NCBI GenBank assembly: GCA_023411395.1 | Contig: JAEYOV010000067.1 | Coordinates: forward strand, 1-10,510 | Origin: Bacillota bacterium | GTDB lineage: Bacteria > Bacillota > Clostridia > Christensenellales > Aristaeellaceae | Reading direction: 5' to 3' | Length of the DNA: 10,510 nucleotides | Part shown: in pieces, positions 1 through 6,739 of the stretch | Layout of the letters: every line of letters starts with the position of its first letter | How positions within the stretch are numbered: the stretch's first letter is position 1 | Translations under genes and position numbers: made by a program | The notes under the pieces: model-generated | Told to the model about the DNA's origin: nothing | The model's input: the letters and a program-made list of their open reading frames with translations, nothing else | Databases searched by the model: none

Positions 1-60
1 CGTCCGGTTGGTGTATCCTCTCTTTGTTGTAGATGCTTTGTCACAGAAATATCTTACAAC

Positions 61-105
61 AAAAAACGGGAGATAGCTCACGCAATCTCTCGTTTTTTTT
101 TTTTT
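61..105. terminator. Hairpin terminator downstream of alaS, possibly bidirectional
   Basis: CGGGAGAT (67-74) pairs with ATCTCTCG (85-92) around a 10-base loop, with one G-U wobble when read on the plus strand. The stem is flanked by an A run (61-66) on the left and a 13-base T run (93-105) on the right. Read on the minus strand it lies about 70 bases past the alaS stop and ends in a short T run, so it can end the alaS transcript. The longer T run and the wobble pairing favour the plus-strand direction, as expected if a convergent gene lies to the left of the window. The rest of 1-175 shows no gene I can support. Confidence 0.7.
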
Positions 106-175
106 GCTGCCTTAGCACGACAGCCCCTTGCTTTGTCTGTCCTATTTGATGTTTTCAAAATGCATATTTAGCTTG

Positions 176-1963
176 CTATTGTCCCACGACGGCCTTGATG
201 CGGCGCACGCCGGCGGAGGAGGATTCCTCCTTGAGAATTTTGAAGGATTTCAAATCGCCGGTGTTTTCGGCGTGGGGGCCGCCGCAGATTTCCTTGCTGA
301 ATGCTCCCATGGTATATACCTTGACCCGCTCGCCATACTTGCTTTCAAACAGACCGATGGCGCCCCGGGCTTTGGCTTCCTCCACAGTCATTTCCTCCAT
401 GATGATGGGGGCGCAGGCGGCGATGGCCTCATTGACCAGCTTCTCCACCTCTTGAATCTCTTCCAAAGTCATTTTCCTGCCGAAGGAGAAATCAAAGCGC
501 AGCCGCTCCGCCGTGATGTTGGAGCCCTTTTGCGCCACTTCCTCGCCCAGTACACGGCGTAAGGCGGCGTGCATGAGGTGGGTAGCGGTGTGAAGCTTGG
601 CTGTCTCGTCGGTATGGTCGGCCAGGCCGCCCTTGAAGCGCTGCTCGGCGCCCGCCTGGGAGGTTGCCTGGTGCTGCTTGAAGCACTCGTGGAAGCCTTC
701 GACATCCACGGTAAGCCCCCGCTCCTTGGCCAGCTCCACCGTCATTTCAATGGGAAAGCCGTAGGTGTCGTACAGATGGAAGGCGCTCAAGCCGTCGATG
801 GTGCCGCCTTCGACTTTAACGGCCACCTTGTCGAACTCCTTGTTGCCTTGGCGGAGGGTACGGGCAAAGCGGGCTTCCTCCAGCTTCAACTGCTCCAGCA
901 CGAAGGCGGAATTCTTCTCCAGTTCAGGGTAGACAGCCTTGTACTGATCGATGATGACCTGGGCGATTTCGGCGGTGAAGTTGTCGGGCATGCCAAGCTG
1001 CATGCCATAGCGCACGGCCCGGCGGATAATGCGCCGCAGCACATAGCCCTGGTCCACATTGGAGGGGCTGACGCCGCGGTGATCGCCCAGGATGAAGGTG
1101 GCGGTACGGGTATGGTCGGCGATGATGCGGAAGGCCTTGGTGGTTTCTGCATCACTTAAGTATGTCTTGCCGGATAACTCTGCGATCTTCGCCAGTATAC
1201 CGGCGAACAGATCGGTTTCATAAACGGACTTCTTGCCCGTCAGCACACAGATGGTGCGCTCCAGGCCCATGCCCGTGTCCACATTCTTCTGGGCAAGGGG
1301 GATGAATGTACCGTCAGCCTGCTTGTAATACTGCATGAACACATCGTTCCAGATTTCCAAATACCGGCCGCAGGAGCAGGCGGGGGAGCAATCCGGGCCG
1401 CAGGGTGCTTTGTCGGTGATAATGAACATTTCGCTGTCAGGGCCACAGGGGCCGGTGCCCGGCAGACCCCACCAATTGTTTTCGCCAGGCAGGAAGAAGA
1501 TGTGGTCTTCTTTGACGCCGCAGTCGCGCCAGAGCTGATAGCTTTCCATGTCGCGGGGGGCGGTCTCATCGCCGGAAAAGACGGAAAATGCCAGTTTTTC
1601 AGGGGGAAGGTTCAAGTATTCGGGGCTTGTAAGAAATTCCCAGCTCCAGGTGATGGCTTCCTTCTTGAAATAATCGCCCAGGCTCCAGTTGCCCAGCATT
1701 TCAAAGAAGGTCAGGTGCGAGGCGTCGCCCACGTCGTCGATATCGCCGGTGCGTACGCACTTTTGCACATCGGTAAGCCGTGTTCCTGCGGGGTGCTTGG
1801 CGCCCATCAAATAGGGCACCAGGGGATGCATGCCGGCGGTGGTGAACAAGACCGTGGGGTCGTTTTCCGGAATAATGGAGGCGCTGGGGATGACGGCATG
1901 CCCCTTCGACTCAAAAAATTTCAGGAACAGGGCCCTCAGTTCGTTGGAGGTAAGCGGCTTCAT
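176..1963 (-). CDS. alaS: Alanine--tRNA ligase, short form (595 aa)
   Basis: Charges tRNA-Ala with alanine in the cytoplasm and clears mischarged Ser/Gly-tRNA-Ala. The N-terminal half is a class II catalytic core: the RTGDIDDVG...FFEMLGNWS region at residues 71-94 and motif 3 GMGLERT at 231-237. A Cys-rich insert (C188, C192, C196, C198) may bind zinc. The editing domain carries the metal-binding HTATH (458-462) and CGGPH (560-564). The protein ends about 30 residues after CGGPH, so the C-terminal C-Ala/oligomerisation domain of typical AlaRS (about 870-880 aa) is absent. The catalytic part runs almost straight into HTATH, so the usual linker beta-barrel is also missing. Short AlaRS of about 594 aa is known, for example in Borrelia, so this is probably functional rather than broken. 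The ATG has an AAGGAG site 11 bases upstream and its own promoter. Confidence 0.95.
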   Translation of the reverse strand: MKPLTSNELRALFLKFFESKGHAVIPSASIIPENDPTVLFTTAGMHPLVPYLMGAKHPAGTRLTDVQKCVRTGDIDDVGDASHLTFFEMLGNWSLGDYFKKEAITWSWEFLTSPEYLNLPPEKLAFSVFSGDETAPRDMESYQLWRDCGVKEDHIFFLPGENNWWGLPGTGPCGPDSEMFIITDKAPCGPDCSPACSCGRYLEIWNDVFMQYYKQADGTFIPLAQKNVDTGMGLERTICVLTGKKSVYETDLFAGILAKIAELSGKTYLSDAETTKAFRIIADHTRTATFILGDHRGVSPSNVDQGYVLRRIIRRAVRYGMQLGMPDNFTAEIAQVIIDQYKAVYPELEKNSAFVLEQLKLEEARFARTLRQGNKEFDKVAVKVEGGTIDGLSAFHLYDTYGFPIEMTVELAKERGLTVDVEGFHECFKQHQATSQAGAEQRFKGGLADHTDETAKLHTATHLMHAALRRVLGEEVAQKGSNITAERLRFDFSFGRKMTLEEIQEVEKLVNEAIAACAPIIMEEMTVEEAKARGAIGLFESKYGERVKVYTMGAFSKEICGGPHAENTGDLKSFKILKEESSSAGVRRIKAVVGQ

Positions 1964-2043
1964 AACGTTCTTTGCTCCTTCATGCTTGCGGCCGCAGCAC
2001 CTGTGCGCGGCCCATATTCAGGCAATTCCCTGCGATTCGCTAC

Positions 2044-2073
2044 ATTATAAGGGAGACGGGCATTTGCTGTCAA
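2044..2073 (-). promoter_or_regulatory. Consensus sigma-A promoter for alaS
   Basis: On the minus strand TTGACA (2073-2068) is followed after 18 bases by TATAAT (2049-2044), a perfect match in both boxes. Transcription would start near 2037, giving a leader of about 70 bases before the alaS ATG. That is too short for a T-box. The promoter lies just past the stop of the preceding membrane-protein gene, so alaS can be expressed apart from the trmD operon. Confidence 0.8.
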
Positions 2074-2096
2074 GAAACGCCCCGGGTGTTTCGGGG
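2074..2096 (-). terminator. Possible weak hairpin after the trmD-linked membrane gene
   Basis: Directly after the stop codon at 2097, the minus strand can fold as CCCCG/CGGGG, or as the longer near-palindrome GAAAC...GTTTC (2074-2092). No U tract follows, so termination would be weak. The hairpin abuts the -35 box of the alaS promoter, so it could also be a protein-binding site. Confidence 0.3.
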
Positions 2097-2474
2097 TTAA
2101 CGGGCGGCGCGGATGGCGATGGCCGACAGAAAGCCCATAAAGGCGCTTTCCACAAAGATGACTTCGCCGCCCGCCATGGCAAAAAAGGCCAAAGCCTCCG
2201 CCTGCCATACGCCGGACCTGAACAGGTACTGGTACAGCAGGGTCAAAAACAGCAACGCGGCGGGAACAAAAAAGAGGCTGCTGAAGCTTTCCCGCCGCCG
2301 CGCGCCCGACAAAGGGATCAATACGGCCAGCGATACGCCCAGCAGCAAGCCTTTGATCACATTCAAAAAGAAGCCCAGCTCGGGAAATTCCGCCCCCAGG
2401 AAAGGAAAGACCACACCCAGCAAAAAGCATAAAAGCAGCGGCAATACAGCCACCAGCAGCTTGCGCAAAAACAT
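2097..2474 (-). CDS. Unknown small integral membrane protein (125 aa)
   Basis: I do not recognise this family. The protein is almost entirely hydrophobic, with about four likely membrane segments: residues 5-27, 36-56, 67-84 and 94-121. A positively charged loop, GARRRESF (57-64), separates the second and third. The N-terminus MFLRKLL fits a membrane anchor with a cytoplasmic start. No catalytic motif is visible. The ATG is preceded by GGGAGG at good spacing and lies 12 bases after the trmD stop, so it is translated from the trmD transcript. A hairpin and a separate alaS promoter follow it. In many Bacillota rplS comes after trmD; here this protein takes that place. The reading frame is sound, the function unknown. 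Confidence 0.75.
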   Translation of the reverse strand: MFLRKLLVAVLPLLLCFLLGVVFPFLGAEFPELGFFLNVIKGLLLGVSLAVLIPLSGARRRESFSSLFFVPAALLFLTLLYQYLFRSGVWQAEALAFFAMAGGEVIFVESAFMGFLSAIAIRAAR

Positions 2475-2486
2475 GGTTCTCCCTCC

Positions 2487-3212
2487 CTATTGCGAATGCT
2501 CCCGCAAAAACTTTCTGTCCGCCGGGGTCAATTCCGCCTTTTCCAAAAGATCCGGGCGGAGTTTTTTCGTACAAAGCAAGGACTGCTGACGCCGCCAGGC
2601 TTTGATTTTGGCGTGGTCGCCGTTTAGCAGCACCTCCGGCACCTGGCGGCCTTCCCACTCCCTGGGCCGTGTGTAGTGGGGATACTCCAGAAGGCCGTCG
2701 GAAAAGGATTCCTCCTCCGGGCTTTCCCCGCTGCCAAGCACGCCGGGAATCAGCCGCGCCACGCAATCCACAAGCACCATGGCGGCCAGCTCGCCGCCGG
2801 TTAAAATATAGTCGCCGATGGAGATTTCCTCGTCGATGCAGGCGTCCAGCACCCGCTGGTCGACGCCCTCATAATGGCCGCACAGAAGCACCAGTTCGTT
2901 TTCCTGTGACAGTTCCCTGGCCTTCTCCTGGTTGAACGTACGACCCCTTGGCCCGAGATAGATGCGCCGGCCCGCAAATGGCGGCTGCGTCACCCGCGCC
3001 ATGGCGGCGGCGATGGGCTGGGCCATCATCACCATGCCGGCCCCGCCGCCGAAGGGGTAATCGTCGGTGTTTTGATGCTTCCTGTCGGAGAAGGGGCGGA
3101 TGTCCACGCATTGTATGTCAAGAAGGCCCGCTTCCCTGGCGCGATAAAGGATGCTGGCAGAAAGCACGCTGTCAAACATCTGCGGGAAGATGGTGAGTAT
3201 GCTAATCTTCAA
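2487..3212 (-). CDS. trmD: tRNA (guanosine(37)-N1)-methyltransferase TrmD
   Basis: Transfers a methyl group from S-adenosylmethionine to N1 of G37 in tRNAs read by CNN-type codons, which prevents +1 frameshifting. SPOUT-fold motifs in the 241-residue form: N-terminal KISILTIFPQMF, YLGPRGR (85-91), LLCGHYEGVD (109-118) and SIGDYILTGGELA (131-143), which together build the trefoil knot and SAM site, and SDGLLEYPHYTRP from about 171 with the expected catalytic Asp. The frame stays open 11 codons further upstream to 3245, but the TTG at 3212 aligns with the family start and has AGAGGTGG (3226-3219) six bases before it, so I chose TTG. The gene overlaps the 3' end of rimM by 11 bases, indicating coupled translation. 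Confidence 0.96.
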   Translation of the reverse strand: MKISILTIFPQMFDSVLSASILYRAREAGLLDIQCVDIRPFSDRKHQNTDDYPFGGGAGMVMMAQPIAAAMARVTQPPFAGRRIYLGPRGRTFNQEKARELSQENELVLLCGHYEGVDQRVLDACIDEEISIGDYILTGGELAAMVLVDCVARLIPGVLGSGESPEEESFSDGLLEYPHYTRPREWEGRQVPEVLLNGDHAKIKAWRRQQSLLCTKKLRPDLLEKAELTPADRKFLREHSQ

Positions 3213-3726
3213 AGAAAGCCACCTCTTGAAGCTTGTCCGCGTCAAGAACGATCTTCCGCGCTTTCACGTCCACCGCGGGGATGGCGGCCTTGAGCGCCGG
3301 CATCATCATGCGGCCCCTGGGCGTGTCGAACACATACACATCCGTAGGGCCGGGCTGAAGAACATCCACCAGTTTGCCGAGGATGTTTCCGTTGGTGTCC
3401 TCCGCCTGGCAGCCGATGAGGTCGCAGATGAAGTTCTCATCCTCCGAAAGCTCGATTGCATTCGCCCTGTCCACATACAGCTTTGTGCCCCGCAGCGCCT
3501 CCGCCTTGTCACGGCCATCCACACCGGGGAAGGTCAAAAACACCGCCCCGCCGCTGACCCTGGCATTTTCGACGGGCCTGGGCTCATAATGATCCCCGCG
3601 CTGAAAGAAAACCGTGGCAAGGTCCAGGAAGCGGCCGGGATCGCCGGTGTGGGGCTGCACCTTCACTTCCCCCGAAATGCCCTGGGGCTTTGTGATCTCA
3701 CCGATGAGCAGATATTCGCTGAGCAT
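3202..3726 (-). CDS. rimM: Ribosome maturation factor RimM
   Basis: Assists late assembly of the 30S head domain, binding near uS19 in E. coli. The 174-residue protein has the two expected parts: an N-terminal RimM beta-barrel opening with IGEITKPQGISGEVKV (8-23), and a C-terminal PRC-barrel from about residue 98, containing DLIGCQAEDTNGNILGKLVDV and the PRGRMMMPA segment. A longer frame reaches 3762, but the ATG at 3726 has GGGAGG (3741-3736) nine bases upstream and gives the usual family start. It lies downstream of khpA after a 99-base gap and overlaps trmD. The partners bS16 (rpsP) and TrmD are encoded in the same block. Confidence 0.95.
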   Translation of the reverse strand: MLSEYLLIGEITKPQGISGEVKVQPHTGDPGRFLDLATVFFQRGDHYEPRPVENARVSGGAVFLTFPGVDGRDKAEALRGTKLYVDRANAIELSEDENFICDLIGCQAEDTNGNILGKLVDVLQPGPTDVYVFDTPRGRMMMPALKAAIPAVDVKARKIVLDADKLQEVAFFED

Positions 3727-3825
3727 AAAACAAATCCTCCCAAAGCGAAGGGGCCGCCCCATTCATAGGCAGGCCGGCCGCGCCGAATGGCACGGCAGAC
3801 CCGCACAAAAGGGCTGCCCCAAAGC

Positions 3826-4053
3826 TTATTGGATCTCCACAAACACAGGCTTGCTGTTTTTGACCGTGGCGGCCTTGACCACCGCGCGGATGGCCTTGGC
3901 GATGCGGCCCTGCTTGCCGATGACCTTGCCCATATCCTCGGGAGCCACGTTCAGCTCCAGGATGATGGCTTCGGGGCCTTCGGTTTCATTCACCTGGACG
4001 GCATCGGGGTTATCCACCAGGGACTTGGCGACGAATAGCACTAACTCTCGCAT
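3826..4053 (-). CDS. khpA: RNA-binding KH-domain protein KhpA
   Basis: A 75-residue single KH-domain protein (YlqC/KhpA family). The RNA-binding loop GKQG (46-49) sits in GKVIGKQGRIAKAIR, the classical GxxG between two helices, and there is a typical N-terminal helix, RELVLFVAKSLVDNP. Family members bind RNA in the cytoplasm, often with the partner KhpB (Jag), and in Gram-positive cocci affect cell-length and division regulators. The partner is not in this window. The start ATG has an AAAGGA site, and the gap to the rpsP stop is 23 bases. The position between rpsP and rimM is the standard one in Bacillota. Confidence 0.95.
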   Translation of the reverse strand: MRELVLFVAKSLVDNPDAVQVNETEGPEAIILELNVAPEDMGKVIGKQGRIAKAIRAVVKAATVKNSKPVFVEIQ

Positions 4054-4076
4054 GGGTTCCTTTCTGAAACAGCGGC

Positions 4077-4325
4077 TCAGCCTTCGATGGCGCCGCTCTT
4101 TTTGAGCAGTGCGCGCATGGTATCGGTGGGCTGTGCGCCGTTCCCCAGCCAGTACTTGGCCCGTTCGTTGTCGATCTTGATTTCAGCGGGATTGGTCATG
4201 GGGTTGTAGTAGCCGATCTCCTCGATGAAGCGGCCGTCCCTGGGGCTGCGGATGTCGGCGACGACAACGCGGTAGAAGGGCTTTTTCTTCATGCCCATCC
4301 TCTTGAGGCGGATTTTCACAGACAT
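4077..4325 (-). CDS. rpsP: 30S ribosomal protein bS16
   Basis: An 82-residue bS16, a structural and assembly protein of the 30S body. The N-terminus MSVKIRLKRMGMKKKPFYRV is diagnostic, followed by VADIRSPRDGRFIEEIGYYNP and a conserved ERAKYWLGNGAQPTDTMRALLKK helix region. An in-frame TTG six codons upstream (4343) lengthens the frame, but the ATG at 4325 has a perfect AGGAGG (4338-4333) seven bases before it and matches the family start. About 276 bases of repeat-containing spacer separate it from ffh upstream. Confidence 0.96.
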   Translation of the reverse strand: MSVKIRLKRMGMKKKPFYRVVVADIRSPRDGRFIEEIGYYNPMTNPAEIKIDNERAKYWLGNGAQPTDTMRALLKKSGAIEG

Positions 4326-4435
4326 GGGGTTTCCTCCTTGCAATTTGGGGTGACGTATTTATGGAAATCATATAAGTATGATAACCAGCGGGGTTAGCGG
4401 CGGTGCCGGGCTGTGACCATCCTTGCTTTCCCTGC

Positions 4436-4577
4436 ACCTCATCTGGCGCTACGCGCCACCTTCCCCTCAAGGGGAAGGCTTTTGGGGGCATGGCGGCGCC
4501 CGATTTACTCCTTCCGGCGCTTTCAGCGCCACCTCCCTCAAGAGGGAGGCTTTTCGTAGCTTCCCCTTGAGGGGAAG
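4436..4577. repeat. Cluster of palindromic intergenic repeats between ffh and rpsP
   Basis: Two direct copies of a composite unit are visible. Copy A (about 4436-4486) has hairpin GGCGC-TAC-GCGCC (4445-4457), then a perfect 20-base palindrome with arms CCTTCCCCT/AGGGGAAGG (4459-4478), then CTTTT. Copy B (about 4506-4554) has hairpin GGCGCT-TTC-AGCGCC (4516-4530), then CCTCCCTC-AA-GAGGGAGG (4532-4549), then CTTTT. A third piece (4560-4577) is the second hairpin in the opposite orientation. Arms differ between copies, but base pairing is kept by paired changes. I recall similar short palindromic elements scattered between genes in gut Clostridia; that they are mobile or functional here is inference. 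Confidence 0.75.
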
Positions 4578-4601
4578 GCAATGGCAGGGCGTGTTACTCG
4601 C

Positions 4602-5930
4602 TTAAAAGGGTAATCTCATTCGGCCCTTGCCGCCGCCCTTTTTCATGTTCATGACCTGCTTCATCATCTGCCGGGCCTGGTCGAACTGGCGGATGAGCGC
4701 ATTCACGTCCTGAACGGTGGTGCCGCTGCCGGCGGCAATGCGCTTGCGGCGGCTGGCGTTTAATACATCGGGGTTGCGCCGCTCCTTTGGAGTCATGCTG
4801 CGGATGATGGCCTCCGGCTTTTTAAGGGCGTTGTCGTCCACCTGCACATCCTTGAGTTTCGCGCCCACGCCGGGGAGCATGCCCAGCACGTTTTGCAGCG
4901 GGCCCATTTTTTTCATCTGCTGCATGTTCTCCAGAAAGTCTTCCAAGGTAAGCTCCGTCACCTTGGTCTTGCGGGCTAATTTATCGACTTCCTTCTCGTC
5001 AAAGGCTTCCTGCGCCTTTTCGATGAGGGTCATCACATCGCCCATACCCAGGATGCGGGAGGCCATGCGCTCGGGATGAAACGGCTCAATATCGGCTAAT
5101 TTTTCGCCAATACCGGCAAATTTGATGGGTTTTCCGGTAACGGCCCTCACCGAAAGCGCCGCGCCGCCGCGGGTGTCGCCGTCCAGCTTGGTGAGGATCA
5201 CGCCGCCCAATTCGAGCTTTTCGTTGAAGGATTTGGCGACGTTCACGGCGTCCTGGCCGGTCATGGCGTCGACCACCAGAAGAATTTCCTGGGGCTTGAC
5301 CGCGGCGCGGATTTGCGCCAGCTCATCCATGAGCGCTTCGTCAATGTGCAGGCGGCCGGCGGTGTCGATGATGAGCACATCGCGGCCATAGTAGCGTGCC
5401 TGCTCCACGGCCTCTTTGGCAGTCTGCACGGGGTTTTGGGTGCCCTTTTCAAAAACCGGCACCTTTACCTGCTGGCCCACCACCTGCAACTGCTTGATAG
5501 CGGCGGGGCGGTAGATGTCGCAGGCGGCCAGCATGGGCTTTTTGCCCTGCTTGGTGAGATACCCCGCCAGCTTGGCGGCCATGGTGGTTTTGCCCGCGCC
5601 CTGGAGGCCGCAAAGCATGTAAATGGTGGGCACACTGGAGGACCAGGTGAGCCGGGCGTTGGAGCCGCCCATCAAGGAGGTCAGCTCCTCCTGGACGATT
5701 TTCACAACCTGCTGGCCGGGGGTGAGGCTTTCCAGTATCTCCGTGCCCACGCAGCGGGCGGTGACCTTTTGAATGAAGTCCTTGGCCACGGCATAGTTGA
5801 CGTCGGCTTCCAGCAGGGCCATGCGCACTTCCCGCATGGCGTCCTTCACCATTTGCTCATTGAGCTTGCCCCGGCCGGTGAGCTTCTTAAAGGCGCCTTG
5901 CAGTTTTTCCGACAAGCCCTCAAAGGCCAT
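4602..5930 (-). CDS. ffh: Signal recognition particle protein Ffh
   Basis: The SRP GTPase, which binds signal peptides of nascent chains with the 4.5S/scRNA and docks with FtsY at the membrane. The 442-residue protein has the normal length and domain order: N domain (about 1-95), G domain with P-loop GLQGAGKTT (108-116), DTAGR (189-193) and TKLDGD (247-252), and a Met-rich M domain (about 325-442). The M domain includes the RNA-binding RRKRIAAGSGTTVQDVN segment (394-410) and the C-terminal QMMKQVMNMKKGGGKGRM. The start ATG has AAGGAGG six bases upstream. It follows ylxM after a 173-base gap containing a hairpin. No SRP RNA gene is seen in the window. Confidence 0.97.
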   Translation of the reverse strand: MAFEGLSEKLQGAFKKLTGRGKLNEQMVKDAMREVRMALLEADVNYAVAKDFIQKVTARCVGTEILESLTPGQQVVKIVQEELTSLMGGSNARLTWSSSVPTIYMLCGLQGAGKTTMAAKLAGYLTKQGKKPMLAACDIYRPAAIKQLQVVGQQVKVPVFEKGTQNPVQTAKEAVEQARYYGRDVLIIDTAGRLHIDEALMDELAQIRAAVKPQEILLVVDAMTGQDAVNVAKSFNEKLELGGVILTKLDGDTRGGAALSVRAVTGKPIKFAGIGEKLADIEPFHPERMASRILGMGDVMTLIEKAQEAFDEKEVDKLARKTKVTELTLEDFLENMQQMKKMGPLQNVLGMLPGVGAKLKDVQVDDNALKKPEAIIRSMTPKERRNPDVLNASRRKRIAAGSGTTVQDVNALIRQFDQARQMMKQVMNMKKGGGKGRMRLPF

Positions 5931-6052
5931 GTTGTTCCTCCTTGTCCGCCTGGAGCACCCGACGCTTAATCAGGGTGTCTACTCTTCGTCCTTCCGGAGC
6001 GGTTCAACAGTTTTTTGCATTACGGTTGCTGATTTCGCGTCAGCGGACGCGA

Positions 6053-6079
6053 CCAAAGGGCTTTCCGGTCGCCCTTTGG
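6053..6079. repeat. Inverted repeat in the ylxM-ffh gap
   Basis: CCAAAGGGC (6053-6061) and GCCCTTTGG (6071-6079) form a perfect 9-bp stem with a 9-base loop. It starts about 25 bases past the ylxM stop on the minus strand and has no clear U tract. It may attenuate or stabilise the ylxM-ffh message, or be part of a dispersed repeat. Its function is not shown by the sequence. Confidence 0.5.
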
Positions 6080-6103
6080 AAACCTTCGGACGCCATCTAA
6101 AAA

Positions 6104-6475
6104 TTACTCTTCATCCGCCTTGAGCAGCTCGGCGATTTTGTGCCTGATGGCCGCCACCTGCTCCGCGCTTGCGGCCCCTTGCACCCCGTTCAAAAAGTTC
6201 AGCAAGCTGTCAAGGCCGTATTGCATGCGGCGGAACCTGGAAAGCATGCCCAGCTTTTCTTCGAACTCGTATAGCTGCTGGGTGGCGCGGTTCAGGATGT
6301 CGTGCACGCCCTGGCGGCTGACGCCGGCCTGCTGGGCAATTTCGGCCAGGGACAAATCTTCTTCACAGCTTAAATGAAGAAGCTCCTGCTGCCTTTGCGT
6401 CAGCAGCGGCCCGTAAAAGGCCAATAGCCAGCCGGTTTCGATCTTTCGTTGGATACCGGCGTTTCCTTCATCCAT
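6104..6475 (-). CDS. ylxM: YlxM-family helix-turn-helix protein
   Basis: A 123-residue member of the YlxM/p13 family, whose genes sit directly before ffh in Bacillota. In streptococci the homologue has been linked to SRP assembly and Ffh GTPase activity. Visible parts: an N-terminal region with YGPLLTQRQQELL (21-33), a helix-turn-helix at about 41-63 (DLSLAEIAQQAGVSRQGVHDIL), then basic and helical segments ending in LLKADEE. The frame extends to a GTG at 6484, but that codon overlaps the GGAGG at 6488-6484. The ATG at 6475, eight bases downstream of that site, is the better start. It is the first gene after the promoter at 6530-6557. Confidence 0.92.
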   Translation of the reverse strand: MDEGNAGIQRKIETGWLLAFYGPLLTQRQQELLHLSCEEDLSLAEIAQQAGVSRQGVHDILNRATQQLYEFEEKLGMLSRFRRMQYGLDSLLNFLNGVQGAASAEQVAAIRHKIAELLKADEE

Positions 6476-6529
6476 GGAAAGCACCTCCGCCGGTTTGGAT
6501 GTAAAGGAGTTTTGCTTGACACCTTGATT

Positions 6530-6557
6530 AGTATACGGATTTTGGGGAGATTGTCAA
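6530..6557 (-). promoter_or_regulatory. Sigma-A promoter for the ylxM-ffh operon
   Basis: On the minus strand TTGACA (6557-6552) and TATACT (6535-6530) are separated by 16 bases. Transcription would start near 6523, giving a leader of about 48 bases before the ylxM ATG. The ten-base direct repeat TTTTGCTTGA (plus-strand reading) flanks the promoter at 6510-6519 and 6563-6572, with starts 53 bases apart. Confidence 0.75.
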
Positions 6558-6711
6558 GGGGTTTTTGCTTGATGTCCTTTTTTATGATTCCATGAGGCAT
6601 TCCGATGGTAATGATGATTACAGCCATTCGGCATAAATCGAATTATTATTAGCATTTTCGACAACAGCATGTTACAATTACCCATGTATACAGATATCAT
6701 CAGGCAAGGTT

Positions 6712-6739
6712 TTGCCAATTACGGTTTTCAAGTGATAAT
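6712..6739 (+). promoter_or_regulatory. Candidate promoter for the diguanylate cyclase gene
   Basis: TTGCCA (6712-6717) and GATAAT (6734-6739) are 16 bases apart, each one base from consensus. The -35 box overlaps a small inverted repeat GGCAA/TTGCC (6703-6716). The expected leader is about 115 bases and contains a small hairpin, GGGGC-CAT-GCCCC; I see no match to the c-di-GMP-I riboswitch consensus. An alternative is TTACAA-N17-TATCAT just upstream. Together with the ylxM promoter this fills the 388-base gap between the two divergent genes; nothing else in that gap looks like a gene. Confidence 0.45.

Noticed and set aside
128..562. Plus-strand open frames across 128-2050
   Set aside because: They lie antisense to alaS, have no family features, and their residues track the codon structure of the GC-rich minus-strand gene.
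1964..2037. T-box riboswitch upstream of alaS
   Set aside because: The leader after the predicted start is only about 70 bases and lacks the specifier-loop and antiterminator features.
1960..2766. 268-codon minus-strand frame over the membrane gene and the trmD 3' end
   Set aside because: It overlaps two better supported genes and its Gly/Ala/Arg-rich translation looks like an out-of-frame shadow.
4356..4384. Possible rpsP promoter TTATCA-N17-TAAATA on the minus strand
   Set aside because: Both boxes match consensus poorly and the region is a short AT-rich patch with a small palindrome (ATCATA/TATGAT); not strong enough to list.
6515..6558. CTTGACA/TGTCAAG inverted arms around the ylxM promoter
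   Set aside because: One arm is the -35 box itself; the plus-strand TTGACA has no -10 at proper distance, so the symmetry is probably chance.
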